From the NCBI GenBank assembly GCA_018136815.1, contig CM030935.1, forward strand, positions 1,794,204 through 1,858,203: DNA of 64,000 bases, read 5' to 3'. A program made the translations under genes and the position numbers. This document shows positions 37,742 through 48,265 of this stretch, one piece after another (position 1 is the stretch's first letter; every line of letters begins with the position of its first letter). The DNA is from Isochrysis galbana. Lineage: Eukaryota > Haptophyta > Isochrysidales > Isochrysidaceae. A model generated the notes under the pieces. It was given only the letters and a program-made list of their open reading frames with translations. It ran no database searches and was not told where the DNA came from.

Positions 37742-38433
37742 GCTGTCACCCGGATGGTCACGCCAATCGGGCAGGCCGCGCGCCGAACCCTCGTCGAAAT
37801 CACCCATCCGCCGAGCCCATTGAACGTTGAGCCGTCGCCGAGGGAGGCCCGGAGAGCCCAACTTCGAACCGATGCCGGGCGCGCTGCGTGCCCGTTTTCG
37901 ACGATCCATCCGGATGGGGGACCCCACCAGATACCAAATACGCATAGCCCACCCGGATGGTCACGCCAATCGGGCAGGCCGCGCGCCGAACCCTCGTCGA
38001 AATCACCCATCCGCCAAGCCCATTGAACGTTGAGCCGTCGCCGAGGGAGGCCCGGAGAGCCCAACTTCGAACCGATGCCGGGCGCGCTGCGTGCCCGTTT
38101 TCGACGATCCATCCGGATGGGGGACCCCACCAGATACCAAATACGCATAGCCCACCCGGATGGTCACGCCAATCGGGCAGGCCGCGCGCCGAACCCTCGT
38201 CGAAATCACCCATCCGCCGAGCCCATTGAACGTTGAGCCGTCGCCGAGGGAGGCCCGGAGAGCCCAACTTCGAACCGATGCCGGGCGCGCTGCGTGCCCG
38301 TTTTCGACGATCCATCCGGATGGGGGACCCCACCAGATACCAAATACGCATAGCCCACCCGGATGGTCACGCCAATCGGGCAGGCCGCGCGCCGAACCCT
38401 CGTCGAAATCACCCATCCGCCAAGCCCATTGAA
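37742..38433 (+). repeat. 203-bp satellite array, 3.4 units
   Basis: Period 203 bp (GATGGTCACGCCAATCGGG recurs at about 37754, 37957, 38160 and 38363). Units are almost identical. One base alternates G, A, G, A at 37813, 38016, 38219 and 38422, indicating a 406-bp dimeric higher-order unit. A single diverged reverse unit lies at 8618-8770. Confidence 0.95.
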
Positions 38434-39059
38434 CCCCAATACCGCCTGCCAAGCCCACCACCCAGCGGCAGAAGATGATTTCTGCTTTGGGTGGTGGGTT
38501 CCCGCCAGATGCGCTGTGAGGCGCTCTGGCAAGATCTTGGGCTTTTCTGCTCGCTGCAGAGTAGAGAGCTACGACGTGGCCCGTCCTGAGGCCGCCCACG
38601 GGTCTTGCCTCATCGATCAGCGCCGAATCTGGCACTGTCAGAGAGAGGAGAGAGGAGGGCCGCGAGGGCAGCCTCAACGCGGAGGCTCGTCAGCCACGCG
38701 TGGACGGCCGCGTCGGTGAGCTGGTCCTGGTTCTCGATGCCGAGTTCGAGTGAGGGCAAATCCTGCGAGGGGCGAGGGGCGGGTCGGGATGGTCGGGGCG
38801 GGGTCTGTGGCAGCCAGGGTAGCCGCGTGCGCGCGCTGTGAGGAGCTGGGTGGGCTGCGCGGGCCATGATGCCAGAGGGTCAGGGGGTGGTCGGACTGTC
38901 GGCAGCCCGACACGGCGCTGCATCGGGCGGGAATCAAATGCCGAATGTAGCTTAGATATAAAGGAACCGATCCCCCCGCGGGCGCGACCGCCAAATCTTT
39001 ACGGGTAGAGCGTGAGCGCGCGTGACGGAGGGGGGGAGAGGGGGGGAGAATCGCACCAT

Positions 39060-39188
39060 TTCCTGGCTAAGATTTTCGTGGCGGCAGGTGGCCCCCCCTG
39101 AAGGTTTTTTATTGGGCCTTGCGCCACGGTCAAAAAATACAGCCCAACTCTTACTAATAGTTAAAAAGCCCCTGTTTGACCGCCCTAG
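39060..39188 (-). repeat. Repeat ending CTGTTTGACCGCCCTAG
   Basis: Reverse-complement relative of 6584-6725, sharing TTTCGTGGCGGCAGG and the GTCAAAAAATACAGCCCA block. Confidence 0.6.
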
Positions 39189-39289
39189 CCCTAGGGTTTG
39201 CGAGGGGGGAGATTCGAAGGGGTGCATATGCGTATGTGTCTAGTGAGAACGTTCGTCAAGGCGTACGGGCAAGTGCGCTGAGGGGTGTC

Positions 39290-39331
39290 GTGATAGTACC
39301 GGGCTAGTGGGAGTAGTGGTACTAACGCTCA
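39290..39331 (+). repeat. Copy of dispersed repeat GTGATAGTACCGG
   Basis: Differs by one base from 14717-14758 over about 42 bp. Both are followed by A/T-rich TTTTATT sequence. Confidence 0.6.
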
Positions 39332-39860
39332 AATGTTCACACGATGTTTTATTGTTTAATTATTATTATTATACCAGATGGCAGATGGCGTAAGGACTTA
39401 TCTTGCAAGTAAGGCCTTCCTGGCTCCAGCCATAACACTACTCGGACTCCCCGCCGTCGTAAGCACATACACGCTTCTTGACGATTGAGATAAGGCCTTA
39501 TGGGGGATAAGGCCTTATTTTAAGGTCTTTATAAATAACTATTATAAGCTTTGCTTTTTATACCACCTACGTGTAGTTCCTCTATGAAGTTTAGTTTTAG
39601 ATGCAATTGCCGCTCGCTCGCTCGGCAGAGCAGAGAGCGTGAAGCGGTTCGTCCGCGGCGTCCGCGGATCGCCGCCTCATGCTGCGAGCGGCGATCCGCA
39701 GAGCGCTGAGCTCGCAGACGAGCCAATACGGCAGGGCGTTCGTCCTTTCGGATGAAGTACGCCAGCAACACCACTTCCCCATCCGATCCACGCCAGCTCA
39801 ACCACGCTCCTGAGTTCTCTCTCTCTCTCTCTCTGCTGGTGCGCTCAGGCGTACCTCGAG

Positions 39861-42370
39861 ATGGCCATCCTCACTGGCCTCTGCCTTGTCGCTCTCTGCG
39901 TCGGCCAGTTCCTCCACCGGAGGCATTTGCACTGGTTGCCTGAGTCAGGAGCCACGGTGCGTAGCCGTTTTCACACCTTGCTTCTCTCCACTGTCGTCTT
40001 CTCGACTGCCAATCTCTCGCTTCCTGCCTCTTTGGCTTCATGCCACTCGCCATCCCTGCACCTTCTAGCCTATCATGAGACTGCGAATGCAAACTCGTGA
40101 TCTCTTGCAGATAATCATCGGCTTCGTGTTCGCCCTCATCGAGGACCAGTCTGACAGCGGCAGAATAGAGGAGCAGGTCCAACGGAAGCGCTACTTTGAT
40201 CCCATCTTCTTCAACCTCTTCCTGCTTCCACCAATCATCTTCGAGTCTGGATTCCATCTCAACCTGTCTGTATTCTTTGATAATTTGCACACTATCACGC
40301 TTCTCGCGGTGATTGGTGCGTCTGTCGCAACCACAATACACCCCTAAATGTTTGCCTTGGTCGACGCCAACATTTGATGCACTGCATAGCAAGCAAGCAT
40401 GGAGGCCTACTTTCACACAAATTTCACTCCATAAAAGATCGAGGACCTCAGCGCCGACGACGTACCTTTAAGCACCGCACTCCCATATATTGACCAGGTA
40501 CTTTACTGGCAACTGGTTTCACCTGGGTGGTGATCTATTACGCTGGGCAGCTAGGTTGGACAGCGGTTGCTCTTCCCATTCGTGAAGCAGGCGCATTTGC
40601 AGCACTCATCTCCGCCGTGGATCCCGTTGCTACTCTTGCCACCTTTGGCACACTTCGGGTTGATCACACGCTCCACACCATTGTCTTTGGAGAATCGGTA
40701 AAGAGCTCCAAGTCCCTATTATGTTTCTCTTCTGGGCTTGAGTATTCTTGTCGGTGCCAGAGGTGGTCACAATCATCTAACATCAATCCACCGCTCTGCC
40801 TTGGAGTCGGTCCCACTTCTCAGCGTGGCTGTCGTAGCAGACCGTGTCTTCATCAATTCCATTGCTGAGACGCTCTATTGCTGAGAAGGAGGCCAAGAAA
40901 TTTTTGGGAATAGTCAGCTTGCGCTGACTTCGCGGCGAGATTCCGGAGCAGCCTACACGTGTTGTGCGCAGATTCCTTGTATTTGTCTGGCGCAAGGCAC
41001 TTTGACCCTTTTTGTTTTCAGGTGTTGAACGATGCGGTCTCTCTCATATTCTTCTCCACTATCACCACGGCCCCAAACAATTTTGATGTCGCCGATGTGC
41101 CCTCGGTGGGGAAAGATTTCGTCCTCGTCTGCGCTTCTTCACTTGCGCTCGGGGTGGGCACCGCCGTCGTTGCGGCAACCACCTTCAAATTGCTAGGCAT
41201 GCGCAGGCATGGTGAACTTCCGTTGGTTGAGGTTGTTATGTTCTGGTGTTTTTCGTAAGCGGCGCCTAAGAAGACCCACCCACCCAGATCTGCATCCGTT
41301 TCATCATCAGCTGCTCTATATTCTAGCCTAACATTTCTAGCCTAACATGCATCTTGCTTCAACGTATGATTCTCCTAATCTCAAGCGACATTCCTACTCC
41401 TGGAGACCTCCTATTCCAATCAGGTACCTTGCGTTCGTCATTCCAGAGGTACCGCACCTCGCCGCCATCGTCTCATCGCTCTTTGCAGGTGCCTGGTAGC
41501 CGAGATCGATTCGCCTCCCTTCCTGGAGACTAGCTGCAGCGCTGCCTTCAAACCTGATTGAAGCTCTGACATCGACGTCGGGGCAGCTGATCTTTCCTCT
41601 CGTACCCAATTCAACTCTAAACCTTCCTTTCCCTCCTAACAGGCATTTACATGGCGCTATATGCTGCTCCAAACTTATCGATAGAGGCACGTCATCACCT
41701 CGGATTCATACTCAAAGCGTTCTCCACTTTCTGCGACACGCTCATCTTCTTACTTGTCGGGATGGCCATTGTTCTGTACTTGCATGCGGTCGATCCCTTT
41801 CTAGCGGTATGGTCTGTCGGCGCCTGTCTTTTGGGCCGTTGCTTGAATATTTTTACACTTGTGGCCCTCGCCAACGCTTGGCGATCTGAGCCGATTCCGA
41901 TCCGCTTCCAGTGTGTGATGGCACATTCGGGCCTACGTGGCGCCATCGCCGTCGCGCTTGCCGTTCAAATGGAGGGACCTTTCCGTGAAACTATCGTCGC
42001 TGCGACCATGGTCACCGTCCTCTTCACCGTCTTTGTGCTTGGTGGCACGACTAAGCGCATGCTTGATCTACTGCAAATCGACGTCGGGGTAGAGGTTTAT
42101 CAAGAAGATCTGTCCAAGCTTCTTCCGAATTGGATTGAGAAGTGGCTCATCGATCCTGAGGTTCTTGCCACTCGCAGGCACAAACCGAAGGAACGTAGCA
42201 TGGCACATTCGGCTCAAGCATTCACTACTAGCCGGCCTTGCGTCTCGGACCCTTTCCCAAGCGTGTCCATTGAGCAGTCGCCTCCACTTATCGAGGAGCC
42301 GAGTAGGATCATTAAACTCGCTCGGTGGCTGCGCCTCCCCTCTACTCAAAGCAAGTACTCTATCGTATAG
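39861..42370 (+). CDS. Na+/H+ exchanger (CPA1/NHE family)
   Basis: Six exons: 39861-39956, 40111-40315, 40498-40697, 41022-41254, 41424-41488 and 41643-42370; 508 residues, phases consistent. Electroneutral Na+(K+)/H+ antiporter with about a dozen membrane helices. Seen in order: LHWLPESGAT, GFVFALIED, FDPIFFNLFLLPPIIFESGFHL, GTLLATGFTWV, ALISAVDPVATLATFG, VFGES-VLNDAVSLIFF (the ND ion-site motif, formed across an intron), YLAFVIPEVPHLAAIVSSLFAG, DTLIFLLVGMAIVL and HSGLRGAIAVALAVQ. The GLRGA-IA-ALA block resembles endomembrane NHE8-type members. The C-terminal cytosolic tail is short (~100 residues). The first exon begins after an AG at 39848 with the frame open four codons upstream of the ATG, so an additional 5' exon is possible. 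Confidence 0.93.
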
Positions 42371-42534
42371 ACGAGATCATGCACGGCCCATGCTTGACGA
42401 GTCGTAACATCGGCGAACTATCTTCATGGGTTAGCCGGGTTAGTAAAAAACATTCTTTATAAACTTACCGCTACTTGCACGGCGCGAAGCAGAGTGATTG
42501 TGTAACTCCCAACTTCCAACCCTTACCCATTCAA

Positions 42535-43220
42535 CCTACTTTTATAAGTAGGGGTCAATGGGGGCCTCGCGCCCCCCTCTCTCCATCGTGGACACCCCCC
42601 AGGGGTGGGCCCGTACAATCAACCACAGCCCCTGCCCTTTGGCAGGGGCTGGGCAATCACCACACTGGCCCAGACCCCTAGTGGGCGCGGGCCGTGATTC
42701 GCACTCCCACGCCCTGCGTGGGCCTGCCCTCGAGCTGACCCCCCCCCCCTTCCCTGGTCGCCAGGCAGACAGATGCCTCTGGGCGGCTCCCATGGCCAGC
42801 GAGGCAAGCGTGGGAGAGGCAGGGGGGGCCAGGGGCTGAGCCCCAGCCTCCATTGCCCCCTGAGCTGCCCTGGCTGGCCCTCTGGGAGCCCCCAAAGGAC
42901 CTCTGAGAGCAGGCCGTGGCGCGCCGCATGGCGACGCGCCGCAGGGACACAGGTGGAGGAGAACGGAGAGAGGGAGAGGGGGGGGTTGCACCCCCCCCGA
43001 TGGAGTGCGGTAAGAAATGGGACCCGTTTGCGTAAGCAAACGGGCGGAGAGGGGCGGCTGGCGACAGGTGGGAGATGAGGAGGGAGAGGCTCAAGGCGCC
43101 TACGAGAACCCTGGTGGCAGGTATCTCGAGGCGCAGTCTTTTATTCCTCGAGGACTGCTCGCGGCGAGAGCTGTAAGGGCCGTTCCGCTTCATGGACGAG
43201 AGGACCCTCCCCCCCCCCCC
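42535..43220 (+). mobile_element. Divergent SINE-A/B-like structured element
   Basis: Starts with the hairpin CCTACTT-TTAT-AAGTAGG (42535-42552). Then come a GGGGGC/GCGCCCCC stem, AGCCCCTGCC/GGCAGGGGCT, the GCCAGCGAGG...GGGAGAGGCAGG block seen antisense in family A, and the stem CCCGTTTGC-GTAA-GCAAACGGG with a GNRA-type loop. No coding sequence. The 3' end is undefined. Confidence 0.6.
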
Positions 43221-43348
43221 CCGGTGTTTTTCCCCGCGGTGAGTCGCCCGACGTAGGTCGGTCAGCCTCACTGGGTTTTCCCCCATTGTAACTTGTGGGG
43301 AGTTATAATGGGAGCCGGGGGTTTGCGAGGGGGGAGATTTGTAGGGAA

Positions 43349-43406
43349 GGTGTCGTTCCGTCAATTGTGGGGCATCAGTCGAATTGAGCGATCAAATGTC
43401 CACAGT
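43349..43406 (-). repeat. Conserved ~60-nt module
   Basis: GTGTCGTTCCGTCAATTGTG ... GGCATCAGTCGAATTGAG ... ATGTCCACAGT. The adjoining 43407-43530 is the GC-rich repeat also found at 28500-28612. Confidence 0.7.
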
Positions 43407-43530
43407 TATTTTAAAATTAAATAAGGGCTAGTAGTGCGTGGGGATAACAACTTTTTTCTCTGCTTTTTCCCGCGGTGCATGTTCCCCCGCGGGGACGCAC
43501 GCCGTGCGTGCGCATGCAAACGCTTTTCCG

Positions 43531-44104
43531 CGGCAGCAGTGTGCCCCATCGCTCCTCTCCGCGCCAGCATTCGGGGCAGGCGCCGTCGAGCCCTGCCGCC
43601 TCGTACGGGAACGCCTCCCTGCCCGCCACCGAGGGAGAGACCCAGCGCAGCTGTGGCAGCTCCGACAGCGGCGGCACGCACGACCGCTCCCACACATCCG
43701 CGTCGCAGCTCGCCTCCGCGGTGAAGGCCGTCAGACGCGGCGCGCCGAGCAGCGAGCCGCACAGCGACGCCACGCTCCCCCGCGCAAACCGGTTGCCGTC
43801 GAATCGCAGCTGCTCGAGCGACGGCAGCAGCCCCGCGCCCACCGCCGCCGCCAGAGCGAGCGTGCCGCGCTCGCCCACGCCGTTCTGGGCGAGCTCCAGC
43901 ACGCGCAGCGGCGCACCGCCGCCGCCGCCGCCCAGCGTCGACACGTACGCGCACACGTCGCCGTCCAACAGCCAGCAGTTGGACAAGATCAGCCGCTCCA
44001 GCTGCCGCAAGCCTTCGAGGTGCACCAGGCAGCCGCGCAACAGGTTGTTGGAGAGGTCCAAGTGCACCAGCGTCGGCGGAAGCCGCGCGCCCCGTCGTAG
44101 TGCA
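43531..44104 (-). pseudogene. Leucine-rich-repeat gene fragment, truncated on both sides
   Basis: Minus strand: PTLVHLDLSNNLLRG, LRQLERLILSNCWL, APLRVLELAQNGVGERGTLALAAAV, LPSLEQLRFDGNRF, APRLTAFTAEAS. These are five or so LRR/RNI-type repeats. The 5' side runs into a LINE 3' end at 44104 and the 3' side into a GC-rich repeat at 43530, with no natural start or stop. It is probably a remnant of an LRR gene cut by insertions. It sits beside, but is not obviously a copy of, the intact LRR gene at 44427. Confidence 0.6.
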
Positions 44105-44232
44105 CGCGGGCCCACCCCCCGTAGGGGGGGTAGCGGGAGCGGGAGTGAGAGTGTGGGGTTTAGGCGATGGCGTGTGCGATACCGGAGGGGTGTGAGTCAG
44201 TAGCAGCATAGCGGGCACCTTCAAGATTTTTT
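44105..44232 (+). mobile_element. LINE 3' end fragment
   Basis: Ends GGGCACCTTCAAGATTTTTTTT, as does the full LINE (GGCACCTTCAAGAATTTT...). Extra likeness (GGCGATGGCG..., AGCAGCATAGCGGG) continues upstream. 5' truncated. Confidence 0.6.
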
Positions 44233-44426
44233 TTGGCCTCCCCCGTCTTCTATGTCCGGGAGTGCTGACCGATGGGAGCAAATACACCAACAAGGCATGT
44301 GGCAATTGGCAGCACTCATAGAATGATCAGCAGGAACCTCAAAGCATGAGACTGGACGACAAAATGAGTGACGTCACTTCGAGGCGCTGAGGCGCCGGAG
44401 TCATGTTGTTGCTGCGGAAGCCACCT

Positions 44427-45509
44427 CTACTTCTTCTTACCACCTTTCTTGCCAGCCTTCCCACCTTTCCCCTTCTTCTTTTTCTGAGCTTTGCGCCATT
44501 CTTTGTGATTGTTTCCAATCACAGTATACAGCTGCTTGTACAGCAATGGGTCCAAGGGGCCAGCACCTGTCGTCTCTGACACCTCGAAAACATGAACGTG
44601 TGTGCACTCGGACTTGAACATTGTCACGAATTCGTAGGCAGTGCTGTCGCCGATGGGATTGTCCCTCACATCGAATGATCCACAACGCTGATTTCCTTTT
44701 ATGCAGGTCCGTAGAGCGTCACGTACTGCCCCGTCGATTGCGCAGCTGGTATCAGCGATTCCGAGATGCGCCATGGCTGGGTGCGGACTGTTACTTTCGT
44801 TGAAGTTGGCGAGAGAACATAGTATTGTGCTGATGCCTTCCTCGCCAAGTGCATTGCCTCGCAGATTGAGAGAAGAAAGCGTAGACAGTTTCATGACTCG
44901 CTGCGCAATAATGATACCTGCCTCGGGTGTCATGTCACAATACTGCATGGACAACGCAGTGAGACTCTGGTTGCGTGGTAATGAGTCGCCAAGCTGGGCA
45001 ACTCCAGCATCTCCAAAGGCATTCATATCCAGCTGAAGGTGCACAACACTCTTGTTGACCTCAAGAGCCTCTCCCAGTGCTCTACATCCCAGCATTCCAA
45101 CCCCGCAATCATTGATTTCAACGGATTTCAAGATGCATGTGCGGGTCTTCAGGTATTGTGCGACATAAGCAGCTCCTTCTTCACCTAAAGGTACGTTCCA
45201 GATGGCAAGCATCTGCAGGTATGAGTAGGAGCAGCCCGAGAAGCCCTCGAGTAGCGCCCTGACGTGCAGCGGTGTCACACCACCCTTGTCTGCGGATACA
45301 AGGTGAGGTGCCACAACTGCACGACCGAAGGCACCATCACCATTGCCCATGGAAATGGCGAGAGGCTCAAGGTGGTACAGTTGGGATGTGGCAGCATGTG
45401 ACCTCTGGAAGTTCTTGACGGCGTTGAGCTGCTTCAGAATCTCCTCTTCGCTTGCGCCGCCACCTTTACCCTTCTTGCCTCCCTTATCGCTACCCTTCTT
45501 CGGCGGCAT
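44427..45509 (-). CDS. RNI-type leucine-rich-repeat protein
   Basis: One exon, 360 residues from MPPKKGSDKGGKKGKGGG (45509). A longer frame would add a Cys-rich 5'UTR-like stretch. After a Lys/Gly-rich N-terminus and a helical region come ribonuclease-inhibitor-type repeats: ILKSVEINDCGVGMLGCRALGEAL, SVVHLQLDMNAFGDAGVAQLGDSL, SLTALSMQYCDMTPEAG, TLSSLNLRGNALGEEG. The C-terminus is strongly basic (KKKKGKGGKAGKKGGKKK). Such short RNI proteins are common in flagellate axonemes and cytoskeletons, but a specific role cannot be read from the sequence. It is transcribed away from 45702, sharing a ~190-bp divergent promoter. Confidence 0.8.
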   Translation of the reverse strand: MPPKKGSDKGGKKGKGGGASEEEILKQLNAVKNFQRSHAATSQLYHLEPLAISMGNGDGAFGRAVVAPHLVSADKGGVTPLHVRALLEGFSGCSYSYLQMLAIWNVPLGEEGAAYVAQYLKTRTCILKSVEINDCGVGMLGCRALGEALEVNKSVVHLQLDMNAFGDAGVAQLGDSLPRNQSLTALSMQYCDMTPEAGIIIAQRVMKLSTLSSLNLRGNALGEEGISTILCSLANFNESNSPHPAMAHLGIADTSCAIDGAVRDALRTCIKGNQRCGSFDVRDNPIGDSTAYEFVTMFKSECTHVHVFEVSETTGAGPLDPLLYKQLYTVIGNNHKEWRKAQKKKKGKGGKAGKKGGKKK

Positions 45510-45701
45510 CGCCCAAGAGCGGCAGCAGCAGGGAGCTCTGGCAGCGAGAAGCGGTTCGACTTGGCGCCGACCGTCGAGGGAGCGGCTCGCAGAAACGGCT
45601 AGAGTACAGGAGAACAGGAGACCCACTTCCGTCGGAGTTTTATTTTTATGGCGGTACTTCTAGTCTCCATCTACTCTGCTCCCTTAGTAGCACGGTAGCT
45701 C
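45510..45701. promoter_or_regulatory. Divergent promoter region between LRR and membrane-protein genes
   Basis: Only 192 bp separate the two start codons on opposite strands, so 5'UTRs and any promoter elements of both must lie here. No TATA-like motif stands out. Confidence 0.45.
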
Positions 45702-46766
45702 ATGGCTGGCCGATGGTCCGACTTCTTCCCCGCTGGCGGTGTGAGCTCCGCCGGTCGGCCGGCTGCCAACAGCATCGTCAAAAGCAACGGCTCACGCGGG
45801 GAACCTTCAGATGCGAGGCGGGGCGCATCCTTTGGTCTCCTTCCTCACTTGGACGCGGCTGTGGTTCTCGAGCCTCTTGAAGAAGACAACGAGGATGCCA
45901 GCAAGTTGAGAGGTACCAAGTGCTGCGGCCTCATGGGGCAACCTGTCCCCAGAGACTGGGCCTCTGCCATGCAGACAGTTTGGTGGTATCGCGTTTCCTC
46001 ATTTGCCTACTGTATTCCCGGCAGTCTCGCTGCTGTGAGGCCAGAGCCCCTGCTTCAACATGTAAGTTGCTTGTGCCCCACGAATCCTCGTGGCACTCTC
46101 TGCCTCTGACACGTGCACTCTCTTCTCCAAACACTCACGCAAACGCACACGCAATGCGCACGCACACGCACACGCACACGCACACGCATACGCACACGCA
46201 CGCACACACACGCACACGCACACCAAGCTTACACCTGCTCACCTTGCGGTCTCAGGCTTCTCCTTGCTGCATGCACTTTCCTTTCAGAAGCATTGGAATT
46301 GCAGTCACACTCAACGGCCTTATTTCGTATCTTTCGGATGTCGTTTATTTAGGGAATGCAAACAACCCATGCAAAAAGATTGACGTTGTCCTGGCAGCCT
46401 CCAATACTGTGGTGCAGGTAAGGAGCCCCGCCCCGTTTATGCGCGTTGTATGCCGTCGAACCCTATACTCGATCACTATGCTCTCATTCATAGGTACTCA
46501 TTGCAATTTTGCAAATCGGAGGATTCATGTCGTTTCCGAGAATCGTAGGGTCCGTGTTTGCCATGTCTATAGTTGCAGCCTTATACTCGAAACGTCGCTC
46601 CGCGATAGCAGTCCGGGACAGAGATATCAGCGCGTGTACTTTCTGGCATGCCATGTGGCATTATACGCTCCCTTGCGGAGCCCTAATTGCCCAAATGCTG
46701 TTGCCGTTCGACAAGGCAAGTGCAGCACCCCTGCCATGGTATTCCTCATTGAAGGAAGGACTATGA
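45702..46766 (+). CDS. Polytopic membrane protein with HxxWH motif, unrecognised
   Basis: Three exons (45702-46061, 46256-46417, 46494-46766), phase 0 throughout, 264 residues. The N-terminal ~85 residues are soluble and Ser/Gly-rich with an acidic LEEDNED stretch. About five hydrophobic segments follow: WWYRVSSFAYCIPGSLAAV, IGIAVTLNGLISYLSDVVYLG, DVVLAASNTVVQVLIAILQIGGFM, IVGSVFAMSIVAALY and TFWHAMWHYTLPCGALIAQML. The SYLSDVVYLG and HAMWHY motifs place conserved Ser, Asp and His in membrane segments, reminiscent of CREST-type membrane hydrolases, but I cannot confirm membership. Intron 1 carries a CACACG-rich repeat (46130-46225). Confidence 0.7.
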
Positions 46767-48265
46767 GACCGAGGAGAAACTCCCATGGCTATGACAGCGC
46801 TTGGACGAGAGGATGTTGTCACCACCCCCAATTTCTTTCGAAATCAACTTCAAATATGGCCCATGTGTCTTCTTTTGTGAGAGTGTCGCTAAGCGTCGCA
46901 ATCTGTTGGAACACGATCGCTTTCATAAATGGCTTGGATGGCACTAGTGTCTTCTCTCTTCCTCTGCGCTTACTAAACAAAGCTTTGCGGTCTTATATAA
47001 TGCCAACATCAGCGACATGCGTGAGTGTGGGTGGCTCAGCTTTGTTGATGTTGCGGCGCGCCGCACTGGCAGCGGCATTTGTTTCTCATTTCGTTGTCTT
47101 AAGGGGTTCGTATGCTTTTCATCTCTCTCCAACTATTTTCCGCTCTGAAGCATTTTCCAATGTTTTTCATACGTTTCACGTTTCCGCCCGAGGCACCCAA
47201 CGCTCGCCGCCACTCCGGCCGTTTTCCACGAGTGAGTGCGCTTTCGCTTTCGGCGGGCCTCGGAAATGCGCATGCGCGGGTGCGCGGGTAAGCAAGCGCC
47301 TGCCTTTAACTCCTTACTGCCGGAGCACCGAAACAGGTGCTTCGGCTCGCGGTTTCTTCTCATTTTTCTTCTTTCAGCTTCACCCGCAGGCGAGGAGACG
47401 CGGGGGGGGGGGGAGGGGGCGAGGATGAAGGAGAAAGGAAGACGAAGACGAAACAGGTGAAGGGGGGGGGGGTGTTAGAATATTTTTACTACGATTATAT
47501 AATTATGTTTACAACTAATATTTGATTATTATTGTTAAACGGACTATGGATATTTGATGGCTCAACTTGAGTCTGTCCCATATTAGATATTATTCGACGG
47601 AACGTGACCTTTATCCTTTATTTAAGCTACTAGGCAGATTCCCCCTTACGGGGCGTCCCGCTGCCATCGCCCTCATCCCGAACTCTCTCCCTTTCCCGCT
47701 CCCCCCCTCATACTTTTTTCTTATTCGCGGTGGGGGGGGTCGGCCCATGAATGTGCACTACTTTTGACTTAGTTTGTTTCTGGGTGTAAGTGTTAGTGTG
47801 TGTTAGCGCGTGCGGTCTAACTAAGGCGACACATTTGTGGGGGCCCGACCGCGCGGCTTCGACTTCCTTGTGCGGTATATAATCTGGGTTGCCCCGCCCC
47901 CCTCCAAATGATTGTCTCCCCCATCCGGTGCCAATCTCACCAAACCCCCTGCCCCACAAAGCCAGACTCTCCACGAGTCGCCTTGGGGGCGAAAGGCGTT
48001 TTCCACATCGCGCCTGCAAAGCGCCGTTGCTCGAGAGCGTATTATGCGCGGGCTTCTCGGCCCTAGTGATCGATGGAGGCGAGGCTAGCAAAGGGAGGCA
48101 CCGGGACATTATAGACGATAAGGCTTAGAACACGCACATCACCCGTTGACGCGCACCATTCTCCCGTGACACGCCTTCCTTTTAGTTGTCAACAACCCAC
48201 CGAGTTGTGCTACAGACTAGCCAGAAAGTGTCAAGTGATTGATTGCCCTAAAAAAAAGGGCCTGC
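46767..48265. other. Intergenic region with repeats, no gene seen
   Basis: Contains a GAGCACCGAAACAGGTGCTT repeat terminus near 47320 (also near 29150 and, inverted, 29335), a 60-nt module (47543-47610) and, at 47640-47765, a stretch resembling 61995-62100. No coding region supported. Confidence 0.5.
47543..47610 (+). repeat. Conserved ~60-nt module
   Basis: ACTATGGATATTTGATGG ... GTCCCATATT ... CGACGGAACGTGACC. Left flank GTTAAACGG matches the 11766 copy. Confidence 0.65.

Larger units (their letters stand above)
38434..39860. other. Intergenic region with repeat fragments, no gene seen
   Basis: Contains the TAGGGCGGTCAAA-type repeat (39060-39188, reverse), the GTGATAGTACCGG repeat (39290-39331) and a (TC)n tract just before the first Na+/H+ exchanger exon. 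No supportable coding sequence. Confidence 0.45.

Noticed and set aside
37827..38677. Repetitive 70-220 codon frames over the 203-bp array
   Set aside because: 203 is not a multiple of three; frames are satellite translations on both strands without independent support.
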